From: Aricia agestis
Lineage: Eukaryota; Arthropoda; Insecta; Lepidoptera; Lycaenidae
Length of the DNA: 64,000 nucleotides
NCBI RefSeq assembly: GCF_905147365.1
Contig: NC_056427.1
Span: 1,803,001-1,867,000, forward strand
Direction of reading: 5' to 3'
Under the pieces are notes generated by a model. It was given only the letters and a program-made list of their open reading frames with translations, was not told the DNA's origin and ran no database searches. This document shows positions 43,878 through 55,048 of this stretch, in pieces (the first letter of the stretch is position 1; each line of letters begins with the position of its first letter). The position numbers and the translations under genes were made by a program.

Positions 43878-43965
43878 TAACCATACTAATATTAAAAATG
43901 CGAAAGTGTGTCTGTCTGTGTGTCTGTCTGTCAGTCTGTTACCTGTACACGCCCAAACTGCAGAT
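43878..43965 (+). mobile_element. Hel-A 5' fragment
   Basis: CCATACTAATATTAAAAATG, an expanded TCTG/TGTG tract and 'acacgcccaaactgcag'. It then stops. Confidence 0.7.
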
Positions 43966-45118
43966 TCTAATCTGAAGAGTTTGAAGTTTGAACGCATTCA
44001 ACTCGGGAATAGCTAGTTCGAATTGAAAAATTATTTTTGTGTTAGATACTCCATTTATCGAAGAAGCTTTTAGCTATCACGCTGCGACCAATAAGAACAA
44101 AAATCAGAGGAAAATGTGGTAAAAACCGGGGAAATTATTTGAACGCACTAATCTCACAAGCTACTGGACGATTTTGTATGTAATTTGACACAGATGTAGA
44201 GAAGGCCATGCTGAAAGACACAGGCTAACTTTATTTCGGGAAAACGTAGGGTTCCGGCGGAGTTCTCAGCTTAAAACATACTAAGTAAGGAGACAGGCAA
44301 AGAATTTTCCCATGAACAAAAACACCATGCTTTTGCTTTGGCAGGAATATTCTTGAAAACAATAAAACCCACTGCTCTCAACGTCAATTGTAAATAAATG
44401 TTCCCCTTTATATAAACAATGGCAACCGCATGTGTTGATTAGTTTATATAGGTGGTTCATGATTTTAAGATCGCTGGGCAAAACTGGAATGAACAGTGGG
44501 AGATTTTCGGGTTTTGCGGCGTTGTAACCTTTTTAACCGGCTTTTTTTTTATTATTATTTCGTCCCCCTAACATTATCAGGGCTATTTATTTTCTATTTG
44601 TCTATTTATATATTATATTTTTAACCGGCTTCCAAAAGGGAGGAAGTTATTTCTTCCGACACAAAAGAGGGTTGTTCAAAGTTTGATATTGTATTGACTA
44701 TTGGGGGTAGTTTTAAAATTTCTTAATTCAACGTTACGAGTATTGGGATAGGTACAAAATGTTGACTCTCATCAAACGTGTCCCTGATCGAAAATTCGTA
44801 AGACGGAGAGAGTAAACAAGAATAAATAATAAAGCGGCGGAATTTTTACCTGCTTCTGCTGTTTCGTCTTTCCAATGTACAACCCGTTGTTTTTAGGGGA
44901 GCCAAGCGTTGCAAATCATGTTTAAATATGGCATTAAATCTCAATATAGACGGCACAGCTGCAAAGTTAAAACATTCGTCCATGGTTAAAACAAACGTCA
45001 AAATGAGTAATCGACAATCGTTAAAAATGTGGCGGTAAAAATAATATGTAACCTTGAGTCCTAACTCCTAGCGTTTTCTTTACTAACTACTGTGCCTTGT
45101 ACCAAGAAGTTTTCTCCT
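43966..45118. other. No gene recognised; old repeats
   Basis: A Helitron-like scrap near 44120..44270 ('caagctactggacgatttt', 'acgtagggttccgg') and two 'ttaaccggctt' words (44534, 44621) from an old repeat. No exon. Confidence 0.4.
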
Positions 45119-45347
45119 TTAAGGGTGAAGCCAAACAAGCGTAATTTTGTGAGTTGTGAGTCGCAGAATTTCGGCTGGCAGAAATTCTGCTGCATTCAGT
45201 TTCATAGAAAATTCCTACTTCATTTACACGAGCGTAATTTTGTGAGTCATGAGTCATGACTCATGATTAGTATGAAAAAAAAATTCACGACCGAATTTCT
45301 GCGACTCACGAGTCACGACTCACAAAGCTCGTTTGGCTTCACACTAA
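45119..45347. mobile_element. MITE-K, first of three in a row
   Basis: AAGGGTGAAGCCAAACAAGC at the left; 'ttggcttcacactaa' inverted at the right. Inner 'gtgagtcgcagaatttc' arms pair. Its right end overlaps the CTAA of the next element. Confidence 0.8.
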
Positions 45348-45510
45348 GGCCGGTATAAATAGTCAGTACTTAAGATGCGACCCAGTCTCAAGACGCGGTT
45401 CGGCGCTATGATTGGTCCAAATTTTGACAGCCAACCAATCACAGAGCCTGAACCGTGTCTTGAGACCGAGATGCATCTTGAGTACTGACTATATTTTATA
45501 CCGGCCTTAG
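45344..45510. mobile_element. MITE-L, second of three
   Basis: CTAAGGCCGGTATAAATAGT and, inverted, CTAAGGCCGGTATAAAATAT. Inside, 'cttaagatgcgaccc' and a CCAATCACAGAGCC hairpin half. Confidence 0.85.
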
Positions 45511-45662
45511 GGTCAATTCAGACCGCAACGCGGCGTTTAGATATATTTCTAAATTTTTATGGATCTGACAGATTTGCAAGACGTCTGACACAATTAAAAT
45601 CTGGCAATTTAGTACTTTAGAAATGCATCTTCGCGTCGCGTTGCGGCTTGAATTGACCCTAC
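45507..45662. mobile_element. MITE-M, third of three
   Basis: AGGGTCAATTCAGACCGCAA and, inverted, AGGGTCAATTCAAGCCGCAA; both continue CGCG. Its TTAG overlaps the end of MITE-L. Second copy at 62004..62178. Confidence 0.85.
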
Positions 45663-45769
45663 GTCATTACAAGTTTCAAAATTCTAAATTTAAAAAAAAT
45701 GTACCTTTTGTAATAGGTATCTATAGCCTTATTTTGCGAGACTGCTGAATTATATCGAAACTGAGCCTT

Positions 45770-45915
45770 TAGCCAACACGTTTTCTTTATTTTAATCATA
45801 ATCGCCGATCAAAATGTATGGAATCGACATGACTTAACGAATGCTTATTGTAAATAACATAAATTTCTTCAGCGATTCTATAAAGAAGCGATAAAGAAAA
45901 CAATATGTCGGCTAG
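45770..45915. mobile_element. Fold-back MITE-AC
   Basis: 'tagccaacacgttttcttta' faces 'taaagaaaacaatatgtcgg' inverted; 'atcaaaatgtatggaat' inside. Relative at 46563..46747. Confidence 0.6.
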
Positions 45916-46084
45916 CTCTGTACAGAATCGCACACTTCTTGAAGGCCACTTTATGACGCACTCCTAAATATACAATTTGCTTTCTTCAAACATACGAAAG
46001 CCAAAACAAACTAACGTAATGAGTGAATAACCCAATTTCGCTCGGATTATCTTACGTCATGTATGGATTTCTTTTTCTATCCTG

Positions 46085-46165
46085 CGAAAATGTGTCTGTC
46101 TGTCTGTTGTCAGTCTGTTACTACAAATGCTTAAACGGCTGAACCAATTAAGATTATATGGATTG
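46085..46165 (+). mobile_element. Hel-A fragment
   Basis: GCGAAAATGTGTCTGTCTG and 'cttaaacggctgaaccaatt'. Confidence 0.5.
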
Positions 46166-46239
46166 GTATTGACTATTGAGAGACGGGAAAGCTAATATTA
46201 TTTCTAGTATCAATGTACAAAGTAGATAAAAACCTATTC

Positions 46240-46365
46240 TCAGGCCTAGCGAATATACGTAAAAAAAAATCATTAAAATCGATTGAGCCGTTTTGGAGGA
46301 GTTCGCGCACAAACATTGTGACACGAGAATTTTATATACGTATTAGAAGTATAGATGAATTAGAA
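46240..46365 (-). mobile_element. Hel-Z Helitron, 5' part
   Basis: In reverse: 'ctaatacgtatataaaattc', 'tgtcacaatgtttgtgcgcg', 'ctccaaaacggctcaatcga'. Matches 15988..16169. Confidence 0.6.
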
Positions 46366-46562
46366 GTACGGATGGATTTCATATACTCGTGGAATCGATT
46401 ACCATAAGCCACATAGTACAGACTAAGGAGTAACCTTGGATTATATTTAGAATTTCATACTGAGGGCGTCATGCTTTAAGCACAAGTTATTTGAACAAAC
46501 TGTTTGCCACTTAGGGTCAGTCACACCGAGAAGAGACGAGACGCTACCGGGCTATATAATAC

Positions 46563-46747
46563 GCACTATGCCTAAGCCCTTAGCTAAGACGTTTTCTTTA
46601 TAGCTTCATTGTAGAATCAACAATCAAAATGTATGGAATTTAAAGCGTTCGATAATAATGAAGTCGATGTTCGACTAGGGTATTGTCAATTTCATACATT
46701 TTCATCGGTGATTCTATAACGAAGCGAAAACGAAAATATTTTGGCTC
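46563..46747. mobile_element. Fold-back MITE-AC, second copy
   Basis: 'ttagctaagacgttttcttt' and, inverted, 'gagccaaaatattttcgttt'; 'gtagaatcaacaatcaaaat' pairs with 'attttcatcggtgattcta'. Confidence 0.6.
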
Positions 46748-46864
46748 ACCCCCCCTGATCCTTTCGTCAACGTTTTTCAATTGTACCAGCACTATTGAAG
46801 TGCCCGGCATATTTACAAAAGTACTTACACATTACATAGAATGTTGTGCCCTCGAGATAAGAAA

Positions 46865-46900
46865 TTTTACCTGAAACAGATGAAAAGTAATAAAATATTG
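46865..46900 (-). promoter_or_regulatory. Possible second recursive splice site
   Basis: The minus strand reads 'attttattacttttcatctg', TTTCAG, then directly GTAAAA (junction 46871/46870). The pyrimidine tract is good, but the donor half departs from GTAAGT at position +5. About 13 kb downstream of the signal-peptide exon. Chance occurrence cannot be excluded. Confidence 0.3.
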
Positions 46901-47426
46901 AGGTATTTTTAAAACTCTTAAGATTTAATGTCAACAACAAAATTCATATATTGTGGAACTAATAAATGTCTAACTATTACGGTTCTTCAGATACAAGCTG
47001 AGAAGTGGTGATAGACGAACAGACGAACGGAAGGTTAGACAGAAAATGATAGTGTCCCGTTTTTACTATTTAGGAACCTCTAATATAGTCTATACTCTAT
47101 AGTAAGAAATATGAATAGCCCTTGCAGGTAATTCAAAACTCTTGAAACAGAAAATTTTCCCAAAAATCGGACAAATCTCCAAAAACATGGTAAGGAGTAA
47201 GAGTGTGCTTTCTTCTCATTAGTGTGTTAAGCAAACATCTGGGAGATAAGTCCTGGACAAACACACGCTATCTATGTCGCAACTCTCACAAAAATGTGAC
47301 ATCAATTCGGCACCCCTACCACGCAAACTCGATAACAACTAATAAATAACTTTCGAAAACAAGCCATTACTACAGGAAAACTGTACTCCTTATGACGAAT
47401 GACTCGATAAACAATAAGTAATGAGA
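46901..47426. other. No gene recognised
   Basis: AT-rich; frames here are unsupported. Confidence 0.4.
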
Positions 47427-47789
47427 GCTTCCGTGGTATAGAGCGCGGCTCTTGACTCGGAGGTCGTGGGTTCGATTCCCGCGTTGGAAACATGTTATTT
47501 CCAAGTTTGGTTAGGAGATTACAGGCTGATCACCTGATTGTCTGACAAGTAAGATGATCCATGCGTCGGATGGGCATGTAAGATTTAAGAAGTCAGTCCT
47601 GCGCCTGATCTCTCGCCGGTCGTGTCGGTCTTCCGTCCCACTGGGTTATGAGAGTAAAGGATTAGCGAGTGCTCTTGTGTACTGCGCACACACTTGGGCC
47701 CTATAAAATTACTCCTGCATAGCTGGCCTGGTTTCAATGAAACCGGCCACCGTCACCGAAACCGGTGTGGGAGCTATTATTATTATAAT
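47427..47789 (+). mobile_element. SINE-D with damaged A box
   Basis: As at 6952 but the A box has lost about 8 bases ('ccgtggtatagag'), so its own pol III promoter is probably dead. The B box GGTTCGATTCC is intact (47469..47479). Ends in an (ATT)n tail. Confidence 0.85.
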
Positions 47790-48144
47790 GAGAGAACTTT
47801 TTTAAAAACTACTTTTTATTACTGGAAATTACTCATCAAGACGTATCAAACGAGCGCAAACTCGATTGGATTATGTTGTTTTACTACGGTGTTTCAGTGG
47901 CCACTAGAAAATTATGTAGCGACTGCAAGTTGCAACACAAGAAGGATAAGAGAGAAAAAGTCGTATTTAAGAGTGGTAGCAATCTTAACCCGATTATAAT
48001 AATTAATAACAAACATAATATACTTAATTCTAAGATTTTCCCTTTTATAAATCTGCGTAAATAAAAATTATTTATTGAATAATTTTATTTATTTTATCGT
48101 TAATCCTTTGTGTCTCATTACCACGAATGCGCCTGTATTATACA
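47790..48144. other. No gene recognised
   Basis: AT-rich, with a 101-codon frame that begins within the SINE. Confidence 0.4.
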
Positions 48145-48246
48145 TTCTCAGTATCACCCTAAGGTTGGTTGGTAGAGAATGCCACAAGGCATTAAGCCCG
48201 CCTTTGTAAATTTGCATAAAGTGTTAATAAATAAATAAATAAATAA
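48145..48246 (+). mobile_element. LINE 3' end with (AAAT)n tail
   Basis: 'ggttggttggtagagaatgc', 'aggcattaagcccgcctttg', 'aaagtgttaataaataaat'. This is the RTE/Jockey-like 3' end common in Lepidoptera. 5' truncated to about 100 bp. Confidence 0.65.
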
Positions 48247-48556
48247 TGAAATACAATAAGAATAATTTTAAATCATTACACATGCTAATCGAAACGAACT
48301 CGAAGTCACCTGACACGATCGAGTACGCTTAGTAGGGGTTTTCTTATCATTATTATGAAGTTGGATGTAGTTAATGATAACAGCCTCTTCCGCGTTTAAC
48401 GTAATATAGATTAGCAGTAAGTAAAAGGTGGTGATAAAGGAAATTTAAAAGAAGTAAAAAAGGATTTAGGGAATGGATCTTATAGAAATTATGGGAATGG
48501 TGCTGATAGGACATCGTTGATGAAATCATGGGAAGTGATGGGAAAGAATATATTAC
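48247..48556. other. No gene recognised
   Basis: No repeat or exon identified. Confidence 0.4.
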
Positions 48557-48690
48557 GTACTAATCAAAATGCGAATGTGTGTTTGTTTGTCTGTCTGTCT
48601 GTCCTCAACCTCTTCACGTCTATACCGCTAAACCGATTTTAATGCAATTTTGTATGTAATGGAGATACTTTGAGTACCGGAAAAATCATT
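48557..48690 (+). mobile_element. Hel-A Helitron, 5' part
   Basis: 'gtactaatcaaaatgcgaat', TTTGTTTGTCTGTCTGTCTG, 'accgctaaaccgattttaat'; stops before SINE-F. Confidence 0.65.
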
Positions 48691-48707
48691 CGAATTGATA
48701 CATTAAT

Positions 48708-48981
48708 GACCTCTGTGGCTCAGTTGGTGGGCTGTTGGTAGCTCAAGCCAGGGGTCGCGGGTTTGAATCCCGCCGAAGGAACAAAAAGTTATCAAAGTTC
48801 CTGGGTCAGGATATGTATATTAAATAATTATGTGTATCATATAATAAAAATTTGAAATATATGTATAGTATAAAAGTATTAAATAATATATTTCCGTTGT
48901 CTGGTACCCGTAACACAAGTCCTTCAGGTACCTAGCATGGGGCCAGACTGACGTGGTAAAGCGTCTATAGATATTATATTA
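48708..48981 (+). mobile_element. SINE-F, second copy
   Basis: Same head and body as 27096. The B box is altered to GGTTTGAATCC. Ends 'atagatattatatt'. Confidence 0.8.
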
Positions 48982-49422
48982 ACGCCGAGTAGACAACATG
49001 ACAATATTAGAGATGCGATCAAACGAGTTTTGCGAAATGGTCCCACGAATTTCAAAGGGTCAGGAAGTTAGAGAAAATCTTGATTTTGTTTCTCGGTAAT
49101 GAGATGTAAGACATCTAAAAATATATGAGCTGATGTTGATGATGATAATAAAGATCCATTTCCTAGTGATTACCACAGATCGGTTACGGGTGACAAGATA
49201 GTTAGCAGCTAATAAGTTTATTATGATCATAGAACAGGTTAGAAAACGGAACATGCTGAGGCTTGCGATTGCATTAAACAACCTCATTTATTATGAGCAT
49301 AACCTAATTATTCAAATAAATACGATCTTATTCATAACTGCTCTAAGTTAATAGTATGCCAAAATAAATATTTGTGTGATATTGAAAAATTTATAGGAAT
49401 TTAAGCAAAAATACAGTATTTT
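48982..49422. other. No gene recognised
   Basis: AT-rich; the tail may include the degraded upstream part of the following LINE relic. Confidence 0.4.
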
Positions 49423-49476
49423 GGAGTGCCCCAGGGGGGTATTTTGGGTCCCTATGTTTTATTGTTTATTGTAAAG
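49423..49476 (+). pseudogene. Non-LTR retrotransposon reverse transcriptase, fragment
   Basis: Translates to GVPQGGILGPYVLLFIVK, the conserved GVPQGS-I-LGP-LF block. A stop follows two codons later; the surrounding frame is broken. Confidence 0.7.
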
Positions 49477-49740
49477 AGTAGTTTAAAGTAATAAAAAATA
49501 TTTGCTATGGTGAATAACTATGAAAAATAATATGAAACAGCTGCTATAAACAATTTAATCATGTGTAACTAATGAATAAGAGACATGAGTAAGTTTATTG
49601 TTTTATAAATTTCTCTAATCTTGTTTGTCTATTACTTTTGGTACCTAGAAACAAAACTATGATGACGCGATAAAAGATAAAAATTTTATCTACGAGATTA
49701 TGTCAATAGAGGCTTACTTAGGTTGGTTTTTTTACAACAA

Positions 49741-50018
49741 ACTCGTCATCTAATGGTCGAGATTGGTCTTAAAAATAGTTGGTTCAATCCCGCTTTGGGA
49801 CATCTATAATAATGCAATATGGATAGATGGAAGATGTTGTTGCTTTCAAGATTGGTTAAGGTAACGCAGGCAGAACACCTTATTGTACTTAAATGACCGA
49901 ATCATTATGAGCGTGTAAAAGTTGGCCCTGCATCTGATCTCTCGTCAATAGCATCAGTCGTCAGTCCCACTTAATGAGAGCAAAGGGACATAGAGTAACT
50001 TGGGCACTATAAAAATAC
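49741..50018 (+). mobile_element. SINE-D, highly diverged
   Basis: A recognisable order of 'catctaatggtcgagattgg' (A-box side), GGTTCAATCCC (B box), 'cctgcatctgatctctcgtc', 'cttgggcactataaaaat'. It is far older than the other SINE-D copies and runs into repeat E. Confidence 0.7.
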
Positions 50019-50021
50019 GTG

Positions 50022-50143
50022 TTGCACTCGGGGACTGCCGCGGTAAGGCTATTGCAGTTAGCAGCTACTCTACACGCATACGTCTTTAGACAAGTGTTAG
50101 GTTTTTTCGTTACGGAATTTCTTGATTCGCCGCGCTCGAAGCC
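50022..50143 (+). repeat. Repeat E, directly behind SINE-D
   Basis: 'gcactcggggactgccgcgg', 'ctacacgcatacgtcttta' and 'ttttttcgttacggaattt' in the family order. Confidence 0.65.
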
Positions 50144-50395
50144 CGCGATAAAAGATACTTAAAAAACCTGTGTAGTTGTTTCAATAGCAGTCCTCTATAA
50201 TACACACATTAGATATTTCTACCAAATCTATGCTGACCTTGAACAATCCTTGGACACACCTAGGCCGTGAACAAAGGAATCACGAACAATAGTGTGGCTT
50301 GGCTTATTTCGTATTCTGAAGATTTGGATTCAATAACGAGGACGACCAATTTATTTTACATCCTATGCCATATCAACACAGAATAAATATACAGA
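50144..50395. other. No gene recognised
   Basis: Short unassigned spacer. Confidence 0.35.
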
Positions 50396-50535
50396 ACTAG
50401 ATCGCGCGTAAACCGTACATTTTTCCGGAACTCAAAGTATCTCCATACCAAATTTCAGTAAAATCGGTTCTGCGGTTTGGGCGTGAAGAGGTAACAGACA
50501 GACACACTTTCGCATTTATAATATTAAGTATGGTT
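50396..50535 (-). mobile_element. Hel-A Helitron, internally deleted
   Basis: CTAGATCGCGCGTAAACCGT jumps over the terminal stem region; then 'ccggaactcaaagtatctcc' and a normal 5' part. Confidence 0.75.
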
Positions 50536-50563
50536 AGACAATAGACGACATTATAGCATTTCA

Positions 50564-50826
50564 ACGCCTCCGTGGTCTAGTGGTATAGAGTGCGGCTCTT
50601 GACTCGGAGGTCGTGGCTTCGATTCCTGCGTTGGAAACGTGTTAATTCCAAGTTTGGTTAGGACAATGCAGGCTGATCACCTGATTGTCTGACAAGTAAG
50701 ATGATCCATGCGTCGGATGGGCATGTAAAAAGTCGGTCCTGCGCCTGATCTCTCGCCGGTCGTGTCGGTCTTCCGTCCCACTGGGTTATGAGAGTAAAGG
50801 AATAGTGCTCTAGTGTACTGCGCACG
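50564..50826 (+). mobile_element. SINE-D, 3'-truncated
   Basis: A box TGGTCTAGTGGT intact; B-box region changed to GGCTTCGATTCC. The body stops at 'gtactgcgcac', where MITE-J begins. Confidence 0.85.
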
Positions 50827-50834
50827 CGCAAATA

Positions 50835-51012
50835 GCACGCGAAGGCATTCACAAAATGAATTGTCAAAACTGTCAAACTCACAAATGTCAAATTAGTACA
50901 AAATTTAGACGTCTGAATTGCAAACAGAGAGTCAATTTTGAGATTTTTTTAAAAATGAATTATATTATGATTCATAATATGATTCTCCAAAGCGACCATT
51001 TTAGCCCCGCAG
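50835..51012 (-). mobile_element. MITE-J, partial, reversed
   Basis: 'gaattgtcaaaactgtcaaa' to 'gcgaccattttagccccgc'. One terminus is lost at the SINE-D junction. Confidence 0.75.
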
Positions 51013-51311
51013 AACGCCACTAAAGAAATGTTCACTTCAGATAATATGAGTGGACGCAGTAAGCAGTGAAATACCACAGATAACAAACCTTAAGATTTTA
51101 CTTCAGTCTTATCAGTCAAATCTTATCATTTACAATGAAGTCATCAAAAAATCTGTTTTGTGACTTGACAGTTCTGGGTCACTTTTTGCCAGTCCCTTGC
51201 GAATTGTGCTATCGGATTTTGACCCAGAATCTTTGTGACATATGTGTATAACATGATCATCATCATCATCATCTTGAAGAGGCTCCTGCAAGTGAAAACG
51301 ATTAACGAAAA
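51013..51311. other. No gene recognised
   Basis: Spacer with a short (ATC)n run near 51258. Confidence 0.4.
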
Positions 51312-51490
51312 GGCCCTAGCCAAAGTATCTTTCGTTAAAAACGATGACGAAATTCGTTACCAAAATTTATGCGGTTTGACATAAGTCATCGCTAAATGAC
51401 ATTTCGCTCGCGAAGACTATAATGTCAAATCCCATACATTTTGATAAAGAATTACGTCATCGTTTTTAACGAAAGGGACTTTGGCTACGG
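51312..51490. mobile_element. Fold-back MITE-T
   Basis: 'cctagccaaagtatctttcg' pairs with 'cgaaagggactttggctac', continuing 'ttaaaaacgatgacg' / 'cgtcatcgtttttaa'. Confidence 0.7.
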
Positions 51491-51496
51491 TAACAG

Positions 51497-51645
51497 CCAT
51501 AAAGTTAATATACCTAGCGGAATAGAGCAACAATCTCGAGCTGTCAAACGAAACCGAAATTAGTTTTCATCTGTGTGAAAAATATTTTTACGTATACACT
51601 TACACAAGCATGATTGAACATGATTTCTATGACATTAAATTGTCG
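51497..51645 (+). mobile_element. MITE-S, half copy
   Basis: CCATAAAGTTAATATACCTA to 'tgacattaaattgtc'. Matches one arm of 57255..57552. The other arm is missing at the SINE-B junction. Confidence 0.75.
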
Positions 51646-51647
51646 AC

Positions 51648-51818
51648 TAACGAGCAAACGGGCAAACGAGCAAACGGGTCACCTGATGGAAAGCAACTTC
51701 CGTCGTCTATGGACACTCGCAGCATCAGAAGAGCTGCAGGTGTGTTGCCGGCCTTTTAAGAGCGATAGGGTAATAGGGGAGCGTAGGGAAGGGAATGGGA
51801 AGCATGGCTCTCCCACAT
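51648..51818 (-). mobile_element. SINE-B, internally deleted
   Basis: Tail side with a duplicated 'acgagcaaacggg', the body to 'gggaagggaatggg', then straight to 'aagcatggctctcccac'; about 150 bp of head are missing. Confidence 0.8.
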
Positions 51819-52708
51819 AAAAAAAAAAAAGTTTCCCGATGCTATACGAGTATAATTACAGTATGTATTTAATTTTTAGAATCATAATGGTACTTATTTA
51901 AGAGCTCACCTGACTCTAAAAATCAAACATCGTCCTTCTCTCTTCACACTCACGCCCGTCTTTCATATGCCAGGTGAAAAAGGACGGCGCGGAATCATCG
52001 CCGAGTTAGTTTTACTTGAATAAAAGACGAACTATAATGATTATGAAAAAAGTGTTTTGAGCAAATTTAGGTTTTATCAATACCTTTTTAGATATTAAAA
52101 AATATTAAAGAAAAGACAGCAAACTTCGAAGATCCAAGCAAAAATGTGTCTAAAACAAGGTTTTTTGTAAAAAAGAAACTATCGAGCATTTTTTGAGTAA
52201 TCGTGTTTTCGTCTTGAGCATTTAATCTTTATGAACTGAAGTTACTTGTGTCAAAAAATCAGTTTTCTAGACCTTACAGATTTTGAGATCTAGGTTAAAG
52301 TATGTAGTCAAGCTAGGGTCATATGAGCTCTTAAGTTTTTAGATTGAGTTGGATCAGTTTATGAACATTTTTCTTTACTCGGCGTTGGCAACAGAGTTCA
52401 TATACCAGTCAAACCGGTTTACGAACATTTATATGCAAATATTGTATATCATATTATCACTTTATGAATAAATTGTGTAATCAATGTAATCATAGTGATG
52501 GAGCATAAACAAAATAGTATATTTGGAATTTTCATCTAATTTATTCGCAAACTTGAACTTAAAACGAATGAACATCATATTTATCATTTATGTAAGTATG
52601 TCAAAAAGTAACTAAGGAATTTCGAGAACGAACATAATTTTTCATTCGGTCATTTGGTATCTAAAAAATAATTTCGAATATGACGTGTCAATTTCGGATG
52701 AATCTAAT
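51819..52708. other. No gene recognised
   Basis: About 0.9 kb AT-rich spacer. Confidence 0.45.
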
Positions 52709-52962
52709 TAAGGTGGCTTTCGGATCTTCGCCGCGAGCGACCGCGACCGGTAAATATTCAAATAAAATGCTACTTTACGATATAGAATATAGGTATCATT
52801 TTCTACTGACATTTTCGTGGCGACCCACGCTGCCGCTGGCGTCGGCGTAAAAGTTAGTGGTAGAGTAAAATGAAACCTATAGCCTATGTCATAAAGTGGC
52901 ATTTCGTTTGAATTTTCGTCGGTCTCGGTCGCTCGCGGCAAAGATCTGAAAGCCACCTTTAG
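52709..52962. mobile_element. Fold-back MITE-P
   Basis: TAAGGTGGCTTTCGGATCTT and, inverted, TAAAGGTGGCTTTCAGATCT begin arms exceeding 100 bp, passing through 'gccgcgagcgaccg' and 'aaatgccactttat'-type pairs. An 82-codon minus frame is incidental. Confidence 0.75.
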
Positions 52963-53352
52963 TCCTATAAACCCAATGAAGGAATATAATATTAATCCAA
53001 TCGACGAATGATATTTTAAATCGTTCGGTCACTACCCACTACCCAGTCAGCTCACTCAGCACTATTTATGCCATGAACGAACTCAATTTTTTCTTACCTT
53101 TTTCCCACTTTACGTAGGACTGGCTTTCCTAATTTGCATTAAGAAATTCTAACTTGTATTATCGATCATTGTTCAGTTAACGTTATCTCAGGAACGATAT
53201 GTTAAATCATTCGTTCAGTGGCCAGATTAGCGTTGAACGAGTATTGTGTTCAAATCTGGCGAGATTGCTCCCATTATGTTACGCAATCGCTTAATATGAA
53301 TTTATATTGGGATTTTATATGTAATCGCTTCGTGAATTTGGGTGTAGCTATG
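52963..53352. other. No gene recognised
   Basis: AT-rich spacer. Confidence 0.4.
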
Positions 53353-53360
53353 GCCTATAC

Positions 53361-53557
53361 CAGCCTTTCCCAAAGTGGGTGATAACGCCCCCTTGTGGGC
53401 GCTGAAGGTCTATATCAGAAAAAATTGGGGGCGTCGTGTAGAGGCTTGGGGGGTGATTTATTTAATCTGGATGCATTTTAAATTGAAACAATGGGGGCGC
53501 TAAAACATAATTTGTTCTCAAAATGGGCAGTCGACAAAATAAGTTTGGGAATCCCTG
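53361..53557. mobile_element. hAT-type MITE
   Basis: CAGCCTTTCCCAAAGTGGG and, inverted, CAGGGATTCCCAAACTTAT. 8-bp flanks GCCTATAC (53353..53360) and GCCTGTAC (53558..53565) differ at one base. 197 bp; interior rich in GGGGGCG. Confidence 0.85.
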
Positions 53558-53629
53558 GCCTGTACTATAAGTTATAGGCAGTGCAAAACTTTATAATATC
53601 GCTCGCCAAAATAGAATAGATTTTTAGGT

Positions 53630-53765
53630 TTCTTTCCTATGTCCTTTCCCGGGACTCTCAAACTATCTCCATACCAAATTTCATCAAAATTGGTTCAGTG
53701 GTATAAACGTGAGGAGGTAACATACGGACACACTTTCGCATTTATACTTAGATAATATATGTATT
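53630..53765 (-). mobile_element. Hel-A Helitron, 5' half
   Basis: 'tcctttcccgggactctcaa', 'catcaaaattggttcagtgg', 'cacactttcgcatttat'. Confidence 0.7.
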
Positions 53766-54369
53766 TTGTATACAGAATGTAACAAAACAAAGTGATAATA
53801 GTTTAGGGTGTGTATGTGTTCCTTGTAGAGAGTTCAATGTGAAAGTAGCAGCGCTGAAAGACTAAGGGTGGGTTGCACCAGAGGCGTGGTTATAGTTAAA
53901 GTTATGGTTATAGTTAAGGCTAACTTAACTTTAACCTTAACTTTGACCACAGAATTTGACAGATGTCTGTTGCTGGTCCGACAAGGGTCTAAATGAACGT
54001 GGGCGGGGGCGCTGCTGGTAAAGGAGAACTGTCAAAAATGACGTTTTTCTATGATGACATCATCCCCGCGTTCTAGATGACGTTAAAAACGTTCCACTAG
54101 CATGTGAGCGTCAGTGATACAAACCCAAGTGGAACGGATAATGGAGCGTTTTGAGAAAAGTTTAAAAAAAGAACATATAATATTTTTTTTATAGTTAAGT
54201 ATATACATTTAACAGAACTTGGATATTACGATCTTTTTCTTAAACTCGTAAATAAAAGTACATAATTGTTTATAATACATTTATTTTACAAATAAAATAC
54301 ATACTTAATAATAATATATTTGTTTCGTTTTTAGTATTACTTTTTTTACTTATGTAATCATAATGAAAA

Positions 54370-55048
54370 AGCCGGCCAAGTGCGTATCGGCCACGCACGG
54401 GTTCCGTAGTACCGCCAGTTTTTGATAAGTTTTATATCGTTAATGAATGTACAATTATAACATGTTTTACACTACTAACAACATCATCTCAGGTACATTC
54501 AAAGGAATTTGAACGAAAAATTTCTTTGTGCTTCTCAATAACTTATGAAGTCTTCTTAGCCGTGATATATTTTTTTTTTTAAGTTTACTATATTTCCTAC
54601 TCCCGTGAATTTTTCTACATATTTTTCAGAATCAACCGTTTAGCTAATAGCTGGTAGAAGGGGGAGACACTGGACACTAACGATTTCTTCCACTTTAAAA
54701 CTTTGCGTATTTCACAAATGGATCCCTAAATCGGAAAATGATCTTGGAATACTCATAATATTTTTAAAAACACTATCGAACGACACCTACACATACGGTG
54801 GAGTTGACGCGAAATAAAAAGACTTATCCCCGCTTGCTGTGTAAGGGAGGTCCCATAAATTTTTAAAAGGTTTTATATACCATTTTATCGACATCGTTTA
54901 TATGTCACATAAACGATGTCGACATTCATGCCGAAATTCGGCTTTATAGGCTATTCTCTGAGCGAAACCGCAGAGACACAGATAACAGACAGACGGACAG
55001 ATAGACCGAAAATATTAGGGTCCCTTGTGGATTACGGAACCCTAAAAA
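54370..55048 (+). repeat. GGCCAAGTGCG-type repeat, long copy
   Basis: 'gccggccaagtgcgtatcgg', 'cgggttccgtagtaccg', then near the far end CAGACAGACGGACAGA, 'tagggtcccttg' and 'acggaaccctaaaaa'. A 14-bp hairpin TCGACATCGTTTAT lies at 54888..54922. A common unclassified lepidopteran repeat. Confidence 0.7.
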
